Shown in pieces: positions 36,954 to 46,865 of a stretch of 64,000 bases of DNA. Below the pieces are notes generated by a model. That model searched no databases. It was not told the DNA's origin and worked only from the letters and a program-made list of their open reading frames with translations. The first letter of the stretch is position 1; each line of letters opens with the position of its first letter. Source of the DNA: Flavobacterium sp. UBA5153 (GTDB lineage: Bacteria > Bacteroidota > Bacteroidia > Flavobacteriales > Flavobacteriaceae); assembly GCA_002413745.1 (NCBI GenBank), contig DHXP01000078.1, positions 62,001 to 126,000 on the forward strand, given 5' to 3'. A program made the translations under genes and the position numbers.

Positions 36954-37847
36954 ATGATGAATATAAGAAATTTTTTAATAGTTTTTATTTCTATTACCGG
37001 AGGTGTGGCTTCTTTTGCACAATCTAATTTGCTTAATGCGAAGGTGCCTGAACAAATAGGAATTAAGTCTGCAGCCCAACTCATTTCTGACAATGACAAA
37101 CCGTTGGAATATGGTTATGTGGATGACAGGGATATTTTGATGGGTAAAATGACTTGGGAAATTATTGATTTAAGTGAAAGAATTAATTTCCCCATGTATT
37201 TTCCGGTAGATACGGCAAATATTGGGTCAGATAGGCGCTCTTTATACGATGTTTTGACAAAAGCCATCCGAAACGGAAAAATCACCGAAGTGTATTCAGA
37301 CAGTTATTTCAACACTAAAAAATCTTATAAGGATATTAAAGCCTCTTTGACACGTATTGACACAACTGATGCCGGAAGAGAGCAAATCAATGCCGGAACT
37401 CAAATATCACCAGAGTATATCGTGAAGCAAGATCTTACCGCACAGGATGTTACGCAGTATAAAATTAAAGGGTATTGGTATTTTGACAAAAGGCAAAGTG
37501 AATTGAAATATCGTTTACTCGGTATTTGTCCTGTTACTCCAGATGTTTATACAATGAACAGTGATGAAAAAGATTACATTGAGTTGTTCTGGGTCTTTTT
37601 TCCATCGGCTAGAGAGGTTTTGCATGAAGCAAAATCATTTAACGATAAAAATTCGGCAATGCCAATTTCTTTTGATCAAATATTAAATTCAAGACATTTT
37701 AACAGTGTAATTTATCAAGAAGAAAATGTTTATGGTGACAGGTCAATTGCAAGTTATATGAAAGATAATGCCCAAAATCAATTACTCGAATCAGAAAGGG
37801 TCAAAGAAAAAATCCGTAATTTCGAATCAGATATGTGGAATTACTAG
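36954..37847 (+). CDS. gldN: Gliding motility protein GldN
   Basis: A 297-aa exported protein with an N-terminal signal (MNIRNFLIVFISITGGVASFAQ) and the GldN/PorN core: RDILMGKMTWEIIDLSERINFPMYF, RSLYDVLTKAIRNG, YKIKGYWYFDKRQSELKYRLLGICPV, and LFWVFFPSARE. It forms the T9SS periplasmic ring with GldK. Its end is followed by a strong terminator (37866-37905), closing the gldKLMN operon. Confidence 0.96.
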   Translation: MMNIRNFLIVFISITGGVASFAQSNLLNAKVPEQIGIKSAAQLISDNDKPLEYGYVDDRDILMGKMTWEIIDLSERINFPMYFPVDTANIGSDRRSLYDVLTKAIRNGKITEVYSDSYFNTKKSYKDIKASLTRIDTTDAGREQINAGTQISPEYIVKQDLTAQDVTQYKIKGYWYFDKRQSELKYRLLGICPVTPDVYTMNSDEKDYIELFWVFFPSAREVLHEAKSFNDKNSAMPISFDQILNSRHFNSVIYQEENVYGDRSIASYMKDNAQNQLLESERVKEKIRNFESDMWNY

Positions 37848-37865
37848 GTTCAATTTTATCTTATA

Positions 37866-37905
37866 CAAAGAACTCTTGTCAATACGGCAAGAGTTCTTTG
37901 TTTTT
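37866..37905 (+). terminator. Terminator of the gldKLMN operon
   Basis: A perfect 13-bp inverted repeat (37866-37878 and 37888-37900) with a 9-base loop, followed by a run of five Ts. It lies 18 bp past the gldN stop. Confidence 0.92.
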
Positions 37906-38006
37906 AGATCTATGCTCTTGACTTTGCTGCAAGAAGATAACTTTATTGGCAGGTTATTATTTTAATATACGTTCTTTGCATTTTATTTTCAAAATTAATT
38001 CTCCCA

Positions 38007-39053
38007 ATGATAGATTATTTAATAGTAGGTTCAGGATTGGCAGGCATTTCATTTTCTGAAATGGCATTGCAAAACAATAAATCTATTTTGGTACTGGATA
38101 ACAATTCCCAAAATTCTTCAAAAATAGCCGGCGGTTTATACAACCCCGTTATTTTAAAACGTTTCAGCGAAGTGGGGCAGGCGAAAGAGCATTTGCTTAT
38201 CATGAATGAATTTCTTTCTGTTTTGGAGAAAAAACTGGATTTTAAAGTAAATTTTAGAACGCCAATTTTAAGAAAGTTTTCTTCTGTCGAAGAACAAAAC
38301 AACTGGTTCGCCGCTTCCGACAAAGTGAATCTGGCCCCTTTTTTGTCCACCAATTTAATTTCTAAAAAGTATACAGGAATGGATTCGCCTTTCGGATATG
38401 GCGAAGTATTACAAACCGGCTATGTGGACACGGCATTGCTGTTAAAAAAGTACAGGGAGTATCTTGTAAAAAATCAATTATTTCTTGAAGAATCATTTGA
38501 GTATACGCTGTTGCAGGAAGAAAACCATGGGATTCGTTACAAAGATATCCAAGCTAGGCATATTGTTTTTGCAGAAGGATTTGGGATGCATGCCAATCCT
38601 TACTTTAAGGATTTGCCTCTTGACGGTACAAAAGGAGAATTACTTGTAATAAAAGTTCCACAACTGAATTTAGATGTGATTGTAAATACAAGTGTTTTTA
38701 TTTTGCCACTTGGAGACAATTTGTTCAAAATTGGAGCAACATACAATTGGGATGATAAAACAGATGTCCCTACCGAAGAAGGAAAAAATGAATTGGTTGA
38801 AAGAATAAGAGAGATAATTGACTGTGATTTTGAAATTGTGTCCCATTTTGCAGGAGTTCGGCCTACCGTCAAAGACAGAAGGCCGTTGGTGGGAACCTAT
38901 TCAAATCACGATTCTATACATATTCTGAATGGGTTAGGAACCCGTGGTGTTATGCTTGGGCCGGCAATGGCAAAAGCATTATTTGAAAACATTGAACACC
39001 AAAAACCGTTGGATAAAGCAATTGACATTAAAAGATTTACCAAAAAAAGTTGA
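38007..39053 (+). CDS. FAD-dependent oxidoreductase (DAO family)
   Basis: A 348-aa flavoenzyme-like protein. Rossmann motif IVGSGLAGISFSEMAL starts at about residue 6, followed by an acidic residue in VLDN. The middle has AGGLYNPVILKRFSE and later FAEGFGMHANPYF, and the C-terminal FAD-contact region is AGVRPTVKDRRPLVGTY and NGLGTRGVMLGPAMAKAL. This is the D-amino-acid oxidase/glycine oxidase fold, but the substrate is unknown. It is a single gene between gldN and a convergent DUF983 gene, with 1 bp between the two stop codons. Confidence 0.85.
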   Translation: MIDYLIVGSGLAGISFSEMALQNNKSILVLDNNSQNSSKIAGGLYNPVILKRFSEVGQAKEHLLIMNEFLSVLEKKLDFKVNFRTPILRKFSSVEEQNNWFAASDKVNLAPFLSTNLISKKYTGMDSPFGYGEVLQTGYVDTALLLKKYREYLVKNQLFLEESFEYTLLQEENHGIRYKDIQARHIVFAEGFGMHANPYFKDLPLDGTKGELLVIKVPQLNLDVIVNTSVFILPLGDNLFKIGATYNWDDKTDVPTEEGKNELVERIREIIDCDFEIVSHFAGVRPTVKDRRPLVGTYSNHDSIHILNGLGTRGVMLGPAMAKALFENIEHQKPLDKAIDIKRFTKKS

Positions 39054-39054
39054 T

Positions 39055-39435
39055 TTATTTTTTAAAATTTGGATTATAAGAAATAAACAGGTTAATGTAT
39101 ATATTCCTTGACCACCGTAAAACATACGGGAATAAAACAACATTGGAGGCAATTATCGCAATAAAAGCAACTTTTAGACTTGTATTAAAGATAAGATAAG
39201 AAATCACAAAAGCTGCAACTCCAAGCGCAACATTCAAGGCATAACTTACATACATGGCGCCATAAAAGAAGGAAGGTTCAATTTGATATTTCAAACCACA
39301 ATGACTGCATTTTTCGTTCATTTTGAGTAATTTGGAAAAATGTAAAGGATTTTTATCCAAATACATACTCTCATTCTGACATCTAGGACAAGTTCCTGTT
39401 AAAATACTATTTAGTTTGGATCCTTTTTTTAACAT
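39055..39435 (-). CDS. DUF983 membrane protein
   Basis: A 126-aa protein starting at the ATG at 39435. An N-terminal zinc ribbon is evident: CPRCQNESM and later CSHCGLKY (two CxxC pairs, about residues 17-50), a DUF983 hallmark. Two hydrophobic helices follow (YALNVALGVAAFVISYLIF and VAFIAIIASNVVLFPYVL) and a short C-terminal tail NPNFKK. Function unknown. It is divergent from the ABC-F gene; a TAAATTTG -7-like box (39472-39479) fits its promoter. Confidence 0.85.
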   Translation of the reverse strand: MLKKGSKLNSILTGTCPRCQNESMYLDKNPLHFSKLLKMNEKCSHCGLKYQIEPSFFYGAMYVSYALNVALGVAAFVISYLIFNTSLKVAFIAIIASNVVLFPYVLRWSRNIYINLFISYNPNFKK

Positions 39436-39498
39436 TTGCAAAAAAATTAAATTTCTCCTTTTTTGGAGCCGCAAATTTACAAATACAAAACACAATAA

Positions 39499-41412
39499 AT
39501 GCTTAATATACATAATTTATCCGTTTCTTTTGGAGGAACTTATTTGTTTGAAGAAGTTACCTTTCGATTGGGTGCCGGAGACCGAGTGGGTCTTGTCGGC
39601 AAAAACGGTGCGGGGAAATCGACCATGCTGAAAATTTTGGCAAAGGATTTTGCTCCAGATTCGGGAGTTATTTCCCAAGAAAAGGAAGTTCGAATGGGGT
39701 TTTTGCGTCAGGATATTGATTTTGAGCAAGGAAGAACGGTGCTCGAAGAAGCGTATGAAGCTTTTACGGATATTAAAATCGTAGAAAAAAAACTGGAAGA
39801 AATCAATCATCTTTTGGTTACCCGAACCGATTATGAAAGTGAGGAATACAGTCAAATTATAGAAGATTTATCCGATTACACACATCGTTTCGATTTGCTC
39901 GGTGGTTATAATTATATCGGAGACACCGAGAAAATTCTTCTTGGGCTGGGTTTCAAAAGAGACGTTTTCAATGATCAAACCGAAACTTTTTCTGGCGGAT
40001 GGAGAATGCGTATCGAATTGGCCAAATTATTATTGCAGGCCAACGATGTTTTGCTTCTGGATGAACCAACGAATCACCTGGATATCGAAAGTATCATTTG
40101 GTTAGAGAGTTTCTTGCGTAATTATCCTGGCGTTGTAGTAATTGTTTCGCACGATAAAATGTTTTTGGACAATGTGACCAATAGAACCATAGAAATTTCC
40201 TTGGGGAAAGCATACGATTTCAACAAGCCCTATTCCGAATATCTGGAATTGCGACACGAAATTCGCGAAAAACAATTGGCAACACAAAAGAACCAAGCCA
40301 AAAAAATCGAGGAAACCGAGAAATTAATAGAGAAATTCCGTGCCAAAGCTTCTAAAGCATCGATGGCACAATCGATGATTAAAAAACTCGATAAAATTGA
40401 ACGAATCGAAGTCGACGAAGACGATAATTCGGTGATGAATATCTCATTTCCATTATCAAAAGTTCCCGGAAGGGTGGTAATCGAGGCCGAAGATGTGACC
40501 AAAAAATACGGCGATAAAACCATCCTAAAAGACATTTCGCTTTTGGTGGAACGGGGAAGCAAGATTGCTTTTGTTGGACAAAACGGACAAGGGAAATCGA
40601 CTTTCATCAAAGCAATTGTCAATGAATTTGAATTCGAGGGAAACATAAAATTAGGACACAACGTACAAGTGGGTTATTTTGCCCAAAATCAAGCAGAATA
40701 TTTGGACGGTGAAATTACCTTGCTGCAAACGATGCAAGATGCAGCTACCGACACGAATCGTTCCAAAGTTCGCGATATGCTGGGTTCATTCCTGTTTCGT
40801 GGCGATGATGTCGAGAAAAAGGTAAAAGTTCTTTCCGGTGGCGAAAGAAACCGTTTGGCACTTTGTAAATTGCTTTTGCAACCCATCAACGTTTTGGTAA
40901 TGGATGAGCCAACGAATCACTTGGATATAAAATCCAAAAATGTATTGAAAGCTGCCTTACAAAAATATGAAGGAACATTGCTTTTGGTTTCTCACGACAG
41001 GGATTTTCTTCAAGGAATGTCCAATATCGTTTATGAATTTAAAGATCAAAAAATAAAAGAATATTTGGGAGACGTCAATTACTTTTTGGAGCAACGCAAT
41101 CTTGAAAATATGCGTGAAGTCGAGAAAAAGGACGCCTTAAAAACATCGGCTCCGAAAGAAAGCAATAAAGCATCTTATGAAGACCAGAAAAGAGGAAAGG
41201 CTTTGCAGAATCGCTTAAGCAAAGTCGAAAGTCAAATCAAGCAACTCGAAAAAGATCTTCAACACGATGACAAAATGTTGGCTTCCAATTATGATAAACA
41301 TATCGAGGACGCTAAATTTTTTATGGCATACAACAAGAAAAAAGCCGAATTGGACAAACTGCTTTTGGATTGGGAAATCGTTCAGGAAGAAATTGACAAT
41401 GTGGGTTTATAA
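39499..41412 (+). CDS. ABC-F family ATPase
   Basis: A 637-aa soluble protein with two ABC ATPase domains and no membrane helices, the ABC-F architecture of ribosome-associated translation factors. Domain 1 (about 1-230): Walker A GKNGAGKST, signature FSGGWRMRIELAKLL and Walker B LLLDEPTNHLDIES. A linker with coiled-coil character (EIREKQLATQKNQAKKIEETEKLIEKFR) follows. Domain 2 (about 320-540): GQNGQGKSTFIK, LSGGERNRLALCKLL and VLVMDEPTNHLDIKS. The C-terminal coiled coil (QNRLSKVESQIKQLEKDLQ) resembles Uup/EttA-type tails. The gene overlaps the convergent App1 gene by 6 bp. Its subtype (EttA, Uup or antibiotic-related) is not resolved. Confidence 0.93.
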   Translation: MLNIHNLSVSFGGTYLFEEVTFRLGAGDRVGLVGKNGAGKSTMLKILAKDFAPDSGVISQEKEVRMGFLRQDIDFEQGRTVLEEAYEAFTDIKIVEKKLEEINHLLVTRTDYESEEYSQIIEDLSDYTHRFDLLGGYNYIGDTEKILLGLGFKRDVFNDQTETFSGGWRMRIELAKLLLQANDVLLLDEPTNHLDIESIIWLESFLRNYPGVVVIVSHDKMFLDNVTNRTIEISLGKAYDFNKPYSEYLELRHEIREKQLATQKNQAKKIEETEKLIEKFRAKASKASMAQSMIKKLDKIERIEVDEDDNSVMNISFPLSKVPGRVVIEAEDVTKKYGDKTILKDISLLVERGSKIAFVGQNGQGKSTFIKAIVNEFEFEGNIKLGHNVQVGYFAQNQAEYLDGEITLLQTMQDAATDTNRSKVRDMLGSFLFRGDDVEKKVKVLSGGERNRLALCKLLLQPINVLVMDEPTNHLDIKSKNVLKAALQKYEGTLLLVSHDRDFLQGMSNIVYEFKDQKIKEYLGDVNYFLEQRNLENMREVEKKDALKTSAPKESNKASYEDQKRGKALQNRLSKVESQIKQLEKDLQHDDKMLASNYDKHIEDAKFFMAYNKKKAELDKLLLDWEIVQEEIDNVGL

Positions 41413-42375
41413 AATCAGTCCAATTTTTTTTGAATGGGCAATTGCTTCGCTGCTGTCAGTAAAATAGCAAACTGCCACGTTTAAACTCTCCATATTTTTC
41501 AATGCAATTGTGACTTTTTCTTTTTTACGTTTACCAGTTTGCCTTATGTAAACTGCTTTTACGGTTAAAGGAAAAATTTTACTGATAGCTTCGTACAAAA
41601 AAGGATCGTGTTGTGAATCATCACCCATCAAAACATATTTCAAATTGGGATAAAATTCCAAAATGTGTTTTATTTTTTCAAATTTATGGTTATGACCACC
41701 CCTGCCAGTCCAGAAAAAATCAGAAAGACTGGATTTAATATCTTTCAGTAATAATACGGCTTTCGGCAATTTGTGAATTTCGGTAAATTTTACGATGAAA
41801 CGATACAAATTCCATTCGCTGCTCGAAACATAAAAAAAAGCATTTTGTTCCTCCTTATTATTTCTTCCGGCCAAACCCAAGGCTTGATAATGCGGGACAA
41901 CGTCGTCATAAATTTTTCTGGTATTTACATTTCGGAACAACAAATGGTATAACTTCTTCAACGGATTTAATGTGTATGAAATCAAAAATGTATCATCGAT
42001 GTCCGAAATTATTCCAATATCTCCTTTATGTGGGCGAATGTAACTTTCCTTGGTTACTATTGTTTCGTTACCGTAAATAATGCTTACCTGATAATCAATC
42101 CATCCATATCCAACATTCTGGTCTAATGGAATGCAGAACTTAAAATAACCGTCAATCAGTGTTTTGGTGTGGATTGTAGTATTGTTGTGTTTCAGATAAA
42201 CATTGGCATTTGCCTGTGTTTTAACCTGAAACAAACTGATGACCGCAGCTGCGTTTTTAAAGCTTTTTTTCTGAAAGTCATAATCTCTAGTCTTTGTTGG
42301 TTCAAAAACGTGTCCCATTACAATTAATTCCTGCTCATTTGCATATCCGCGGTACAATTTTAAAATGGGCTTCAT
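41407..42375 (-). CDS. App1-like phosphatidate phosphatase family protein
   Basis: A 322-aa protein with the App1/DUF2183 catalytic domain. The HAD-type motif I is IISDIDDTFLISY (about 130-142), with the nucleophile Asp and the general acid Asp. Motif II lies at FFYVSSSEWNLYRFI, and motif IV at LKYVLMGDDSQHDPFLYEAI. The N-terminal part is a beta-sandwich-like region. In yeast App1 acts on phosphatidic acid; bacterial members are less known. It is divergent from the lipid kinase gene at 42438, which fits a shared lipid context, inferred from neighbourhood only. Confidence 0.85.
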   Translation of the reverse strand: MKPILKLYRGYANEQELIVMGHVFEPTKTRDYDFQKKSFKNAAAVISLFQVKTQANANVYLKHNNTTIHTKTLIDGYFKFCIPLDQNVGYGWIDYQVSIIYGNETIVTKESYIRPHKGDIGIISDIDDTFLISYTLNPLKKLYHLLFRNVNTRKIYDDVVPHYQALGLAGRNNKEEQNAFFYVSSSEWNLYRFIVKFTEIHKLPKAVLLLKDIKSSLSDFFWTGRGGHNHKFEKIKHILEFYPNLKYVLMGDDSQHDPFLYEAISKIFPLTVKAVYIRQTGKRKKEKVTIALKNMESLNVAVCYFTDSSEAIAHSKKIGLIL

Positions 42376-42437
42376 TGTTTGGGATTTTGAAGTGTGAATA
42401 AAATTAATTAAATTTAAGCAATAAACGGACTAAAACT

Positions 42438-43307
42438 TTGAAAAATAATATATTAATGGTTGTTAATCCAATATCTGGTGGTGTCGATAAATTTGAATTT
42501 ATTGAAGCTGCATTAATTTTTGCGTCCAATGAAAATCTGAATCTTGTGCAGTATGAAACTTCCGGTGAAAATGATATTTCAAAAGTGAAAATACTTTATG
42601 ATAAATATAAACCAGAAAGAATTATTATTGTAGGTGGCGATGGAACCATAAAAATGGTGGCTGAAGCAATGGAAGACAAAGACGTGATTCTTGGAATTTT
42701 ACCGGCTGGTTCGTCTAATGGCTTAGCGGTAGATTTAGATTTGATGAGAACGCTCGAAGAAAATTTAGAAATTGCCTTTTATGGTGATTACATCAAACTG
42801 GATACAATTGACATAAATGGCAAAAAATGTTACCACTTGAGCGATTTGGGATTGAATGCGGAACTTGTTAAAAACTACGAAAAAAGTGATGTTCGCGGTA
42901 AATGGGGTTATTTATTGCAAGCGTTGAACACTCTAATAGATTCAGGAGAGCCATTCACGGCAACGGTTACCGCTAACAATCAAACCATAAAATCTGAGGC
43001 AAGAATGATTGTAATTGCCAACTCAAAAAAATATGGCACCGGAGTAACCATCAATCCCAATGGCGTGATGAATGACGGAAAGTTTGAACTGGTGATTTTG
43101 AGAAATCTGGATTTAGTTGTTTTTGGAAAAATAATCACCGGCAACATTCCCATAAATTCTGAAGCTATTCAAATCATTTCAACCGATAAAGCAACAATCA
43201 AAACCAATTTTCCGGTAAGTTTCCAGATTGACGGTGAATACTGTGGAGTTGAGTCCGAACTTGAAATCAAGATTTCGCCCAATAAGGTTAAAGTGGCAAT
43301 CCCTTAG
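42438..43307 (+). CDS. Diacylglycerol/lipid kinase family protein
   Basis: A 289-aa protein with a diacylglycerol kinase catalytic domain (DAGK_cat/YegS type). It has VVNPISGG at about residue 9, RIIIVGGDGTIKMVAEAM (about 66-83) and GILPAGSSNGLAVDL (about 94-108), the nucleotide-binding and catalytic motifs. The C-terminal beta-sandwich contains the VSFQIDGEYCG segment typical of such kinases. The start is taken as the TTG at 42438 because the usual N-terminus (KKNILMVVNP) begins there; an ATG at 42456 would clip the first strand. It is divergent from the App1 gene. Substrate not resolved. Confidence 0.88.
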   Translation: MKNNILMVVNPISGGVDKFEFIEAALIFASNENLNLVQYETSGENDISKVKILYDKYKPERIIIVGGDGTIKMVAEAMEDKDVILGILPAGSSNGLAVDLDLMRTLEENLEIAFYGDYIKLDTIDINGKKCYHLSDLGLNAELVKNYEKSDVRGKWGYLLQALNTLIDSGEPFTATVTANNQTIKSEARMIVIANSKKYGTGVTINPNGVMNDGKFELVILRNLDLVVFGKIITGNIPINSEAIQIISTDKATIKTNFPVSFQIDGEYCGVESELEIKISPNKVKVAIP

Positions 43308-43416
43308 TTTTTGATGCTTTTTTAAAAGGAGTAGCTCTTGCCAAACCACTTTTGGTTCAAAACAACAAAATACTTTTGCGACTTCATAATCAATAATTCG
43401 ATTGTCGTGTTTCATA

Positions 43417-43443
43417 AACCCGAACATTTTTTCGGGGTTTTAT
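43417..43443 (+). terminator. Possible terminator after the lipid kinase gene
   Basis: An imperfect inverted repeat around 43417-43443 (AACCCGAA facing TTCGGGGTT with a short loop) is followed by TTTTATT. The rest of the 43308-43724 gap (417 bp) holds no recognised gene; the end presumably contains the susC promoter. Confidence 0.5.
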
Positions 43444-43724
43444 TCCTGTGGAACTTTTGATTTCGAGATCAATATTCTAAAAAGAGACGAATATGAGGAT
43501 TTGTTCTTTTTTTGTTTTTGTTGCAATCTTCATAAATATATTCAATCCGAAACAATTTCTTAACCATTCCTAAATATTCGGGGTCTTTCGGCTGTTGATT
43601 AACTTTTTTTTAACACAGAACTTACGTTGTGTTTTAATAATGTTAAAGAATACTTAAACTTAAAAAGTTTACAAATAATAAACTTATTGTCAATTTTGCG
43701 ATCAATAATTTAATAATTGTAAAA

Positions 43725-46700
43725 ATGAAAACACTATTAAGTAGTTTAATGCTACTCTTTTTTTTGGCAAGCTCTCAATTTGGCAGGGCGCAAAACACAA
43801 GTATTATAGGAATCGTCCACGATGAGCAAGCTCCTTTGTTCAGTGCTTCTGTTTTAGTTAAAGGAACTAATATTGGAGCCACAACAGATCCTGACGGTAA
43901 ATTTAGTTTGGCAAATGTTGCTAATGGAAAACAACTTTTAGTGATATCTTATGTAGGATATAAATCTAAAGAAGTGGAAGTTAACGTAAACTCCAAGAAT
44001 GGAGAGCTTAACATAGGGGATGTTTATTTGGAATCCCTTTCTGAAAGACTAAAGGAAGTTGTCGTAACGGCTTTAGGAATAAAAAGAGAGAAAAAGAGTT
44101 TGGGTTACTCCGTTCAAGAAGTTCAAGGAGATCTTACCAAAGCACGAAATGTGAATGCGTTAAGTTCTCTTTCCGGTAAAGTATCGGGTTTGATAATAGC
44201 AAATTCTGCTGAATTTTTCTCAGCTCCCAGAGTTTCCTTGAGAGGCAAGAATACATTGATAGTTGTTGACGGAGTTCCATTAGGCACTAGTTCATGGAAC
44301 ATCAGTCCGGATGACGTAGAAACAATGACAGTGCTAAAAGGGGCAAATGCAGGAGCTTTATATGGTTCTGATGGTGCAAATGGAGCAATCCAAATCACGA
44401 CCAAAAGAGGGACAAAAGACCCTAGAGGTTTTGTGGTAGAATTAAATCAAAATTCAATGTATCAAGCAGGATTTAATGCTATTCCAAAAGTGCAAAATTC
44501 GTATGGTCCTGGTTCTTATGGAAATTACTCTTTTAAGGATGGAAAAGGAGGTGGTATTAATGATGCCGATTACGATCAATGGGGTCCAAAATTTAATGGG
44601 CAATTAATAGCCCAGTATGATAGTCCATTAGATGCAAACGGAAATCCAATTCCGACTCCTTGGACGAATAGAGGTAAAAACAATTTCACGAATTTTATGG
44701 AAAGTGGGCTTTTGGAAACAACCAATCTTTCCATAGCTTCAAAATTCGAAAATGGAAGTATTCGATTCTCCACCTCACATATTTATCAAAAAGGAATCAA
44801 TCCCAATACTAAATTAAATACCATTAATTATAACTTGTCCGGGACTTATGATTTTGATAAAAAAACAAGCATTAATGCTTCGGCAAATTTTAATTATCAA
44901 TCTTCTCCAAATAACCCTAATGTAAGTTATGGACCTAACAGCTATCTTTATAATATGGTTATATGGGGAGGCGCTGATTATGATGTTAGAGATTTAAGAG
45001 ATTATTGGCAAAAAGGAAAAGAAGGTATTCAACAAAAGAATTTTGAATACACCAGATATAATAATCCTTATTTTATGGCTTATGAATGGCTTAGAGGGTA
45101 TTATAGAAATGATTTTTCGGGTCAACTTAATTTAACGCATAAGTTTACCAAAGATTTCAATGTCCTTGTCCGTTCAAACCTTGCGACAAATAACTTGTTT
45201 CAAGACGAAAAATTTCCATATTCTGCCACCACTTACGGACGTGAAAAGGCACAAGGAGACTATAAGGAAAGGTACAATTATAGTACGAGCAGCTATAGTG
45301 ATTTGATGTTCAATTATAAGAAAAAAATTAATGATTTTGAAATTACCGCATTGGTAGGGACTAATCTTGAAATAGAAAAAACACGTAGCAGTTTCGCTAC
45401 AACAGATTATTTGATTGTTCCGGGATTGTATACTTTAAGTAATTCTCAAACACCTGTTCAGCCCACAAGTAACAGAACGGAATATCAAAACTACAGCGTA
45501 TACAGTTCTGCGGATTTGTCTTATAAAGGATTTATGTATTTAGGACTTACCGGAAGATGGCAAAAAGATTCAAGACTTCCTCAAGCAAACGATGCTTTCT
45601 TTTATCCGTCGGCTTCGTTAAGTACGGTGTTAAGCAGTTTGTTTACAATGCCAGAAATGATTAATTTCTTAAAAGTAAGAGCTTCTTGGGCAAAAGTAGG
45701 GACATCTTTAACAGATATTTACAGTAATCTTGACACTTATTCATTGGGAACTCCATACACTATTGGCGGAACATCCTACAATCCGGTAAGTGTGAATTCA
45801 ATCCTGTCAAATCCAAATTTAAAGCCGGCATTTAACTCTTCTACAGAGTTTGGTTTTGATACGGATATGTTCAATAACAGGTTGGGTTTAAATGTGACTT
45901 ATTTTGTCAATAAAAACGGCCCCAGAATATTTGACCTTAACTATTCTGAAGCATCAGGTTATAGCGGTAAAAAGGAAAACGGAATTACCACGAGGACAAA
46001 AGGATTTGAAGTAGCATTAAATTCCACATTTATTAAAACAAAAGATTTTAGATGGAATATGGGATTTAACTGGTCTACTTACAAAGAATATTTGGATGAA
46101 GTATATACCAATACAGCCACGGGAGAAGTAATCACGAATGATGGAAGAATAAAAGTGGGAGAGCGTGTAGATGCTTTTTATGTACAGGATTTTATGAAAT
46201 CTAGCACTGGACAAATAATCATTGGAAATAACGGAAAACCAATATTGGACACCTATTATACAAAAGCTGGGTATAAAAATCCGGATTGGGCGGCTGGATT
46301 AACAAATAAACTTGATTATAAAAATTTTACTTTAAGCTTTTCATTTGATGGAAGATATGGAGGTAAGATTGAGAATTATGTAAACCGAAAATTATGGCAA
46401 GGCGGTCGTCATCCTGATAGTGTTACTCCAGAAAGAGCCAATGATGTACTAGGAATTAAATCTTACGTAGCGGATGGGGTAGTTGTTACGGGAGGACAAT
46501 TATCAAGAGATGGCGAAGGGAACGTAATTACAGACACCAGAACTTATGCTCCGAATACAACTAAAGTTTTTTATCAAGATTATGCCAAATCGTATTATGG
46601 CACACAAGTATACAACATCATCGATAAAACATTTGCCAAGCTAAGAGAGGTAACCTTGACTTACAAAATGCCTTCATCAGCATTAAAAAACACATTTGTT

Positions 46701-46853
46701 AATGAAATGTCAATGTCTTTGATAGGCAGGGATTTATTTTATTTCTCTAAGCACAAGAATATAGATTTAGACCAGTTTATTGACGAGGCTACATCTCCAT
46801 TACAAACGCCAACGGTAAAAAGTTTTGGTGTCAATATTAATGTTAAATTTTAA
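43725..46853 (+). CDS. SusC/RagA-family TonB-dependent outer-membrane transporter
   Basis: A 1042-aa protein with an N-terminal signal (LLSSLMLLFFLASSQFGRAQ). An N-terminal carboxypeptidase-like domain (IIGIVHDEQAPLFSASVLVKGTNIGATTDPDGKF in pieces, about 27-60, and VISYVGYKS) is followed by a plug with LSSLSGKVSGLIIANSA, VSLRGKNTLIVVDGVPLG and GALYGSDGANGAIQITTK, then the beta barrel, ending in a typical aromatic C-terminus (GVNINVKF). SusC-type proteins import glycans or peptides with SusD partners and TonB energy. The susD gene begins 12 bp downstream. No glycoside hydrolase lies close by; the next recognised genes point to organophosphonate use. Confidence 0.95.
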   Translation: MKTLLSSLMLLFFLASSQFGRAQNTSIIGIVHDEQAPLFSASVLVKGTNIGATTDPDGKFSLANVANGKQLLVISYVGYKSKEVEVNVNSKNGELNIGDVYLESLSERLKEVVVTALGIKREKKSLGYSVQEVQGDLTKARNVNALSSLSGKVSGLIIANSAEFFSAPRVSLRGKNTLIVVDGVPLGTSSWNISPDDVETMTVLKGANAGALYGSDGANGAIQITTKRGTKDPRGFVVELNQNSMYQAGFNAIPKVQNSYGPGSYGNYSFKDGKGGGINDADYDQWGPKFNGQLIAQYDSPLDANGNPIPTPWTNRGKNNFTNFMESGLLETTNLSIASKFENGSIRFSTSHIYQKGINPNTKLNTINYNLSGTYDFDKKTSINASANFNYQSSPNNPNVSYGPNSYLYNMVIWGGADYDVRDLRDYWQKGKEGIQQKNFEYTRYNNPYFMAYEWLRGYYRNDFSGQLNLTHKFTKDFNVLVRSNLATNNLFQDEKFPYSATTYGREKAQGDYKERYNYSTSSYSDLMFNYKKKINDFEITALVGTNLEIEKTRSSFATTDYLIVPGLYTLSNSQTPVQPTSNRTEYQNYSVYSSADLSYKGFMYLGLTGRWQKDSRLPQANDAFFYPSASLSTVLSSLFTMPEMINFLKVRASWAKVGTSLTDIYSNLDTYSLGTPYTIGGTSYNPVSVNSILSNPNLKPAFNSSTEFGFDTDMFNNRLGLNVTYFVNKNGPRIFDLNYSEASGYSGKKENGITTRTKGFEVALNSTFIKTKDFRWNMGFNWSTYKEYLDEVYTNTATGEVITNDGRIKVGERVDAFYVQDFMKSSTGQIIIGNNGKPILDTYYTKAGYKNPDWAAGLTNKLDYKNFTLSFSFDGRYGGKIENYVNRKLWQGGRHPDSVTPERANDVLGIKSYVADGVVVTGGQLSRDGEGNVITDTRTYAPNTTKVFYQDYAKSYYGTQVYNIIDKTFAKLREVTLTYKMPSSALKNTFVNEMSMSLIGRDLFYFSKHKNIDLDQFIDEATSPLQTPTVKSFGVNINVKF

Positions 46854-46865
46854 AAGACAATAAAG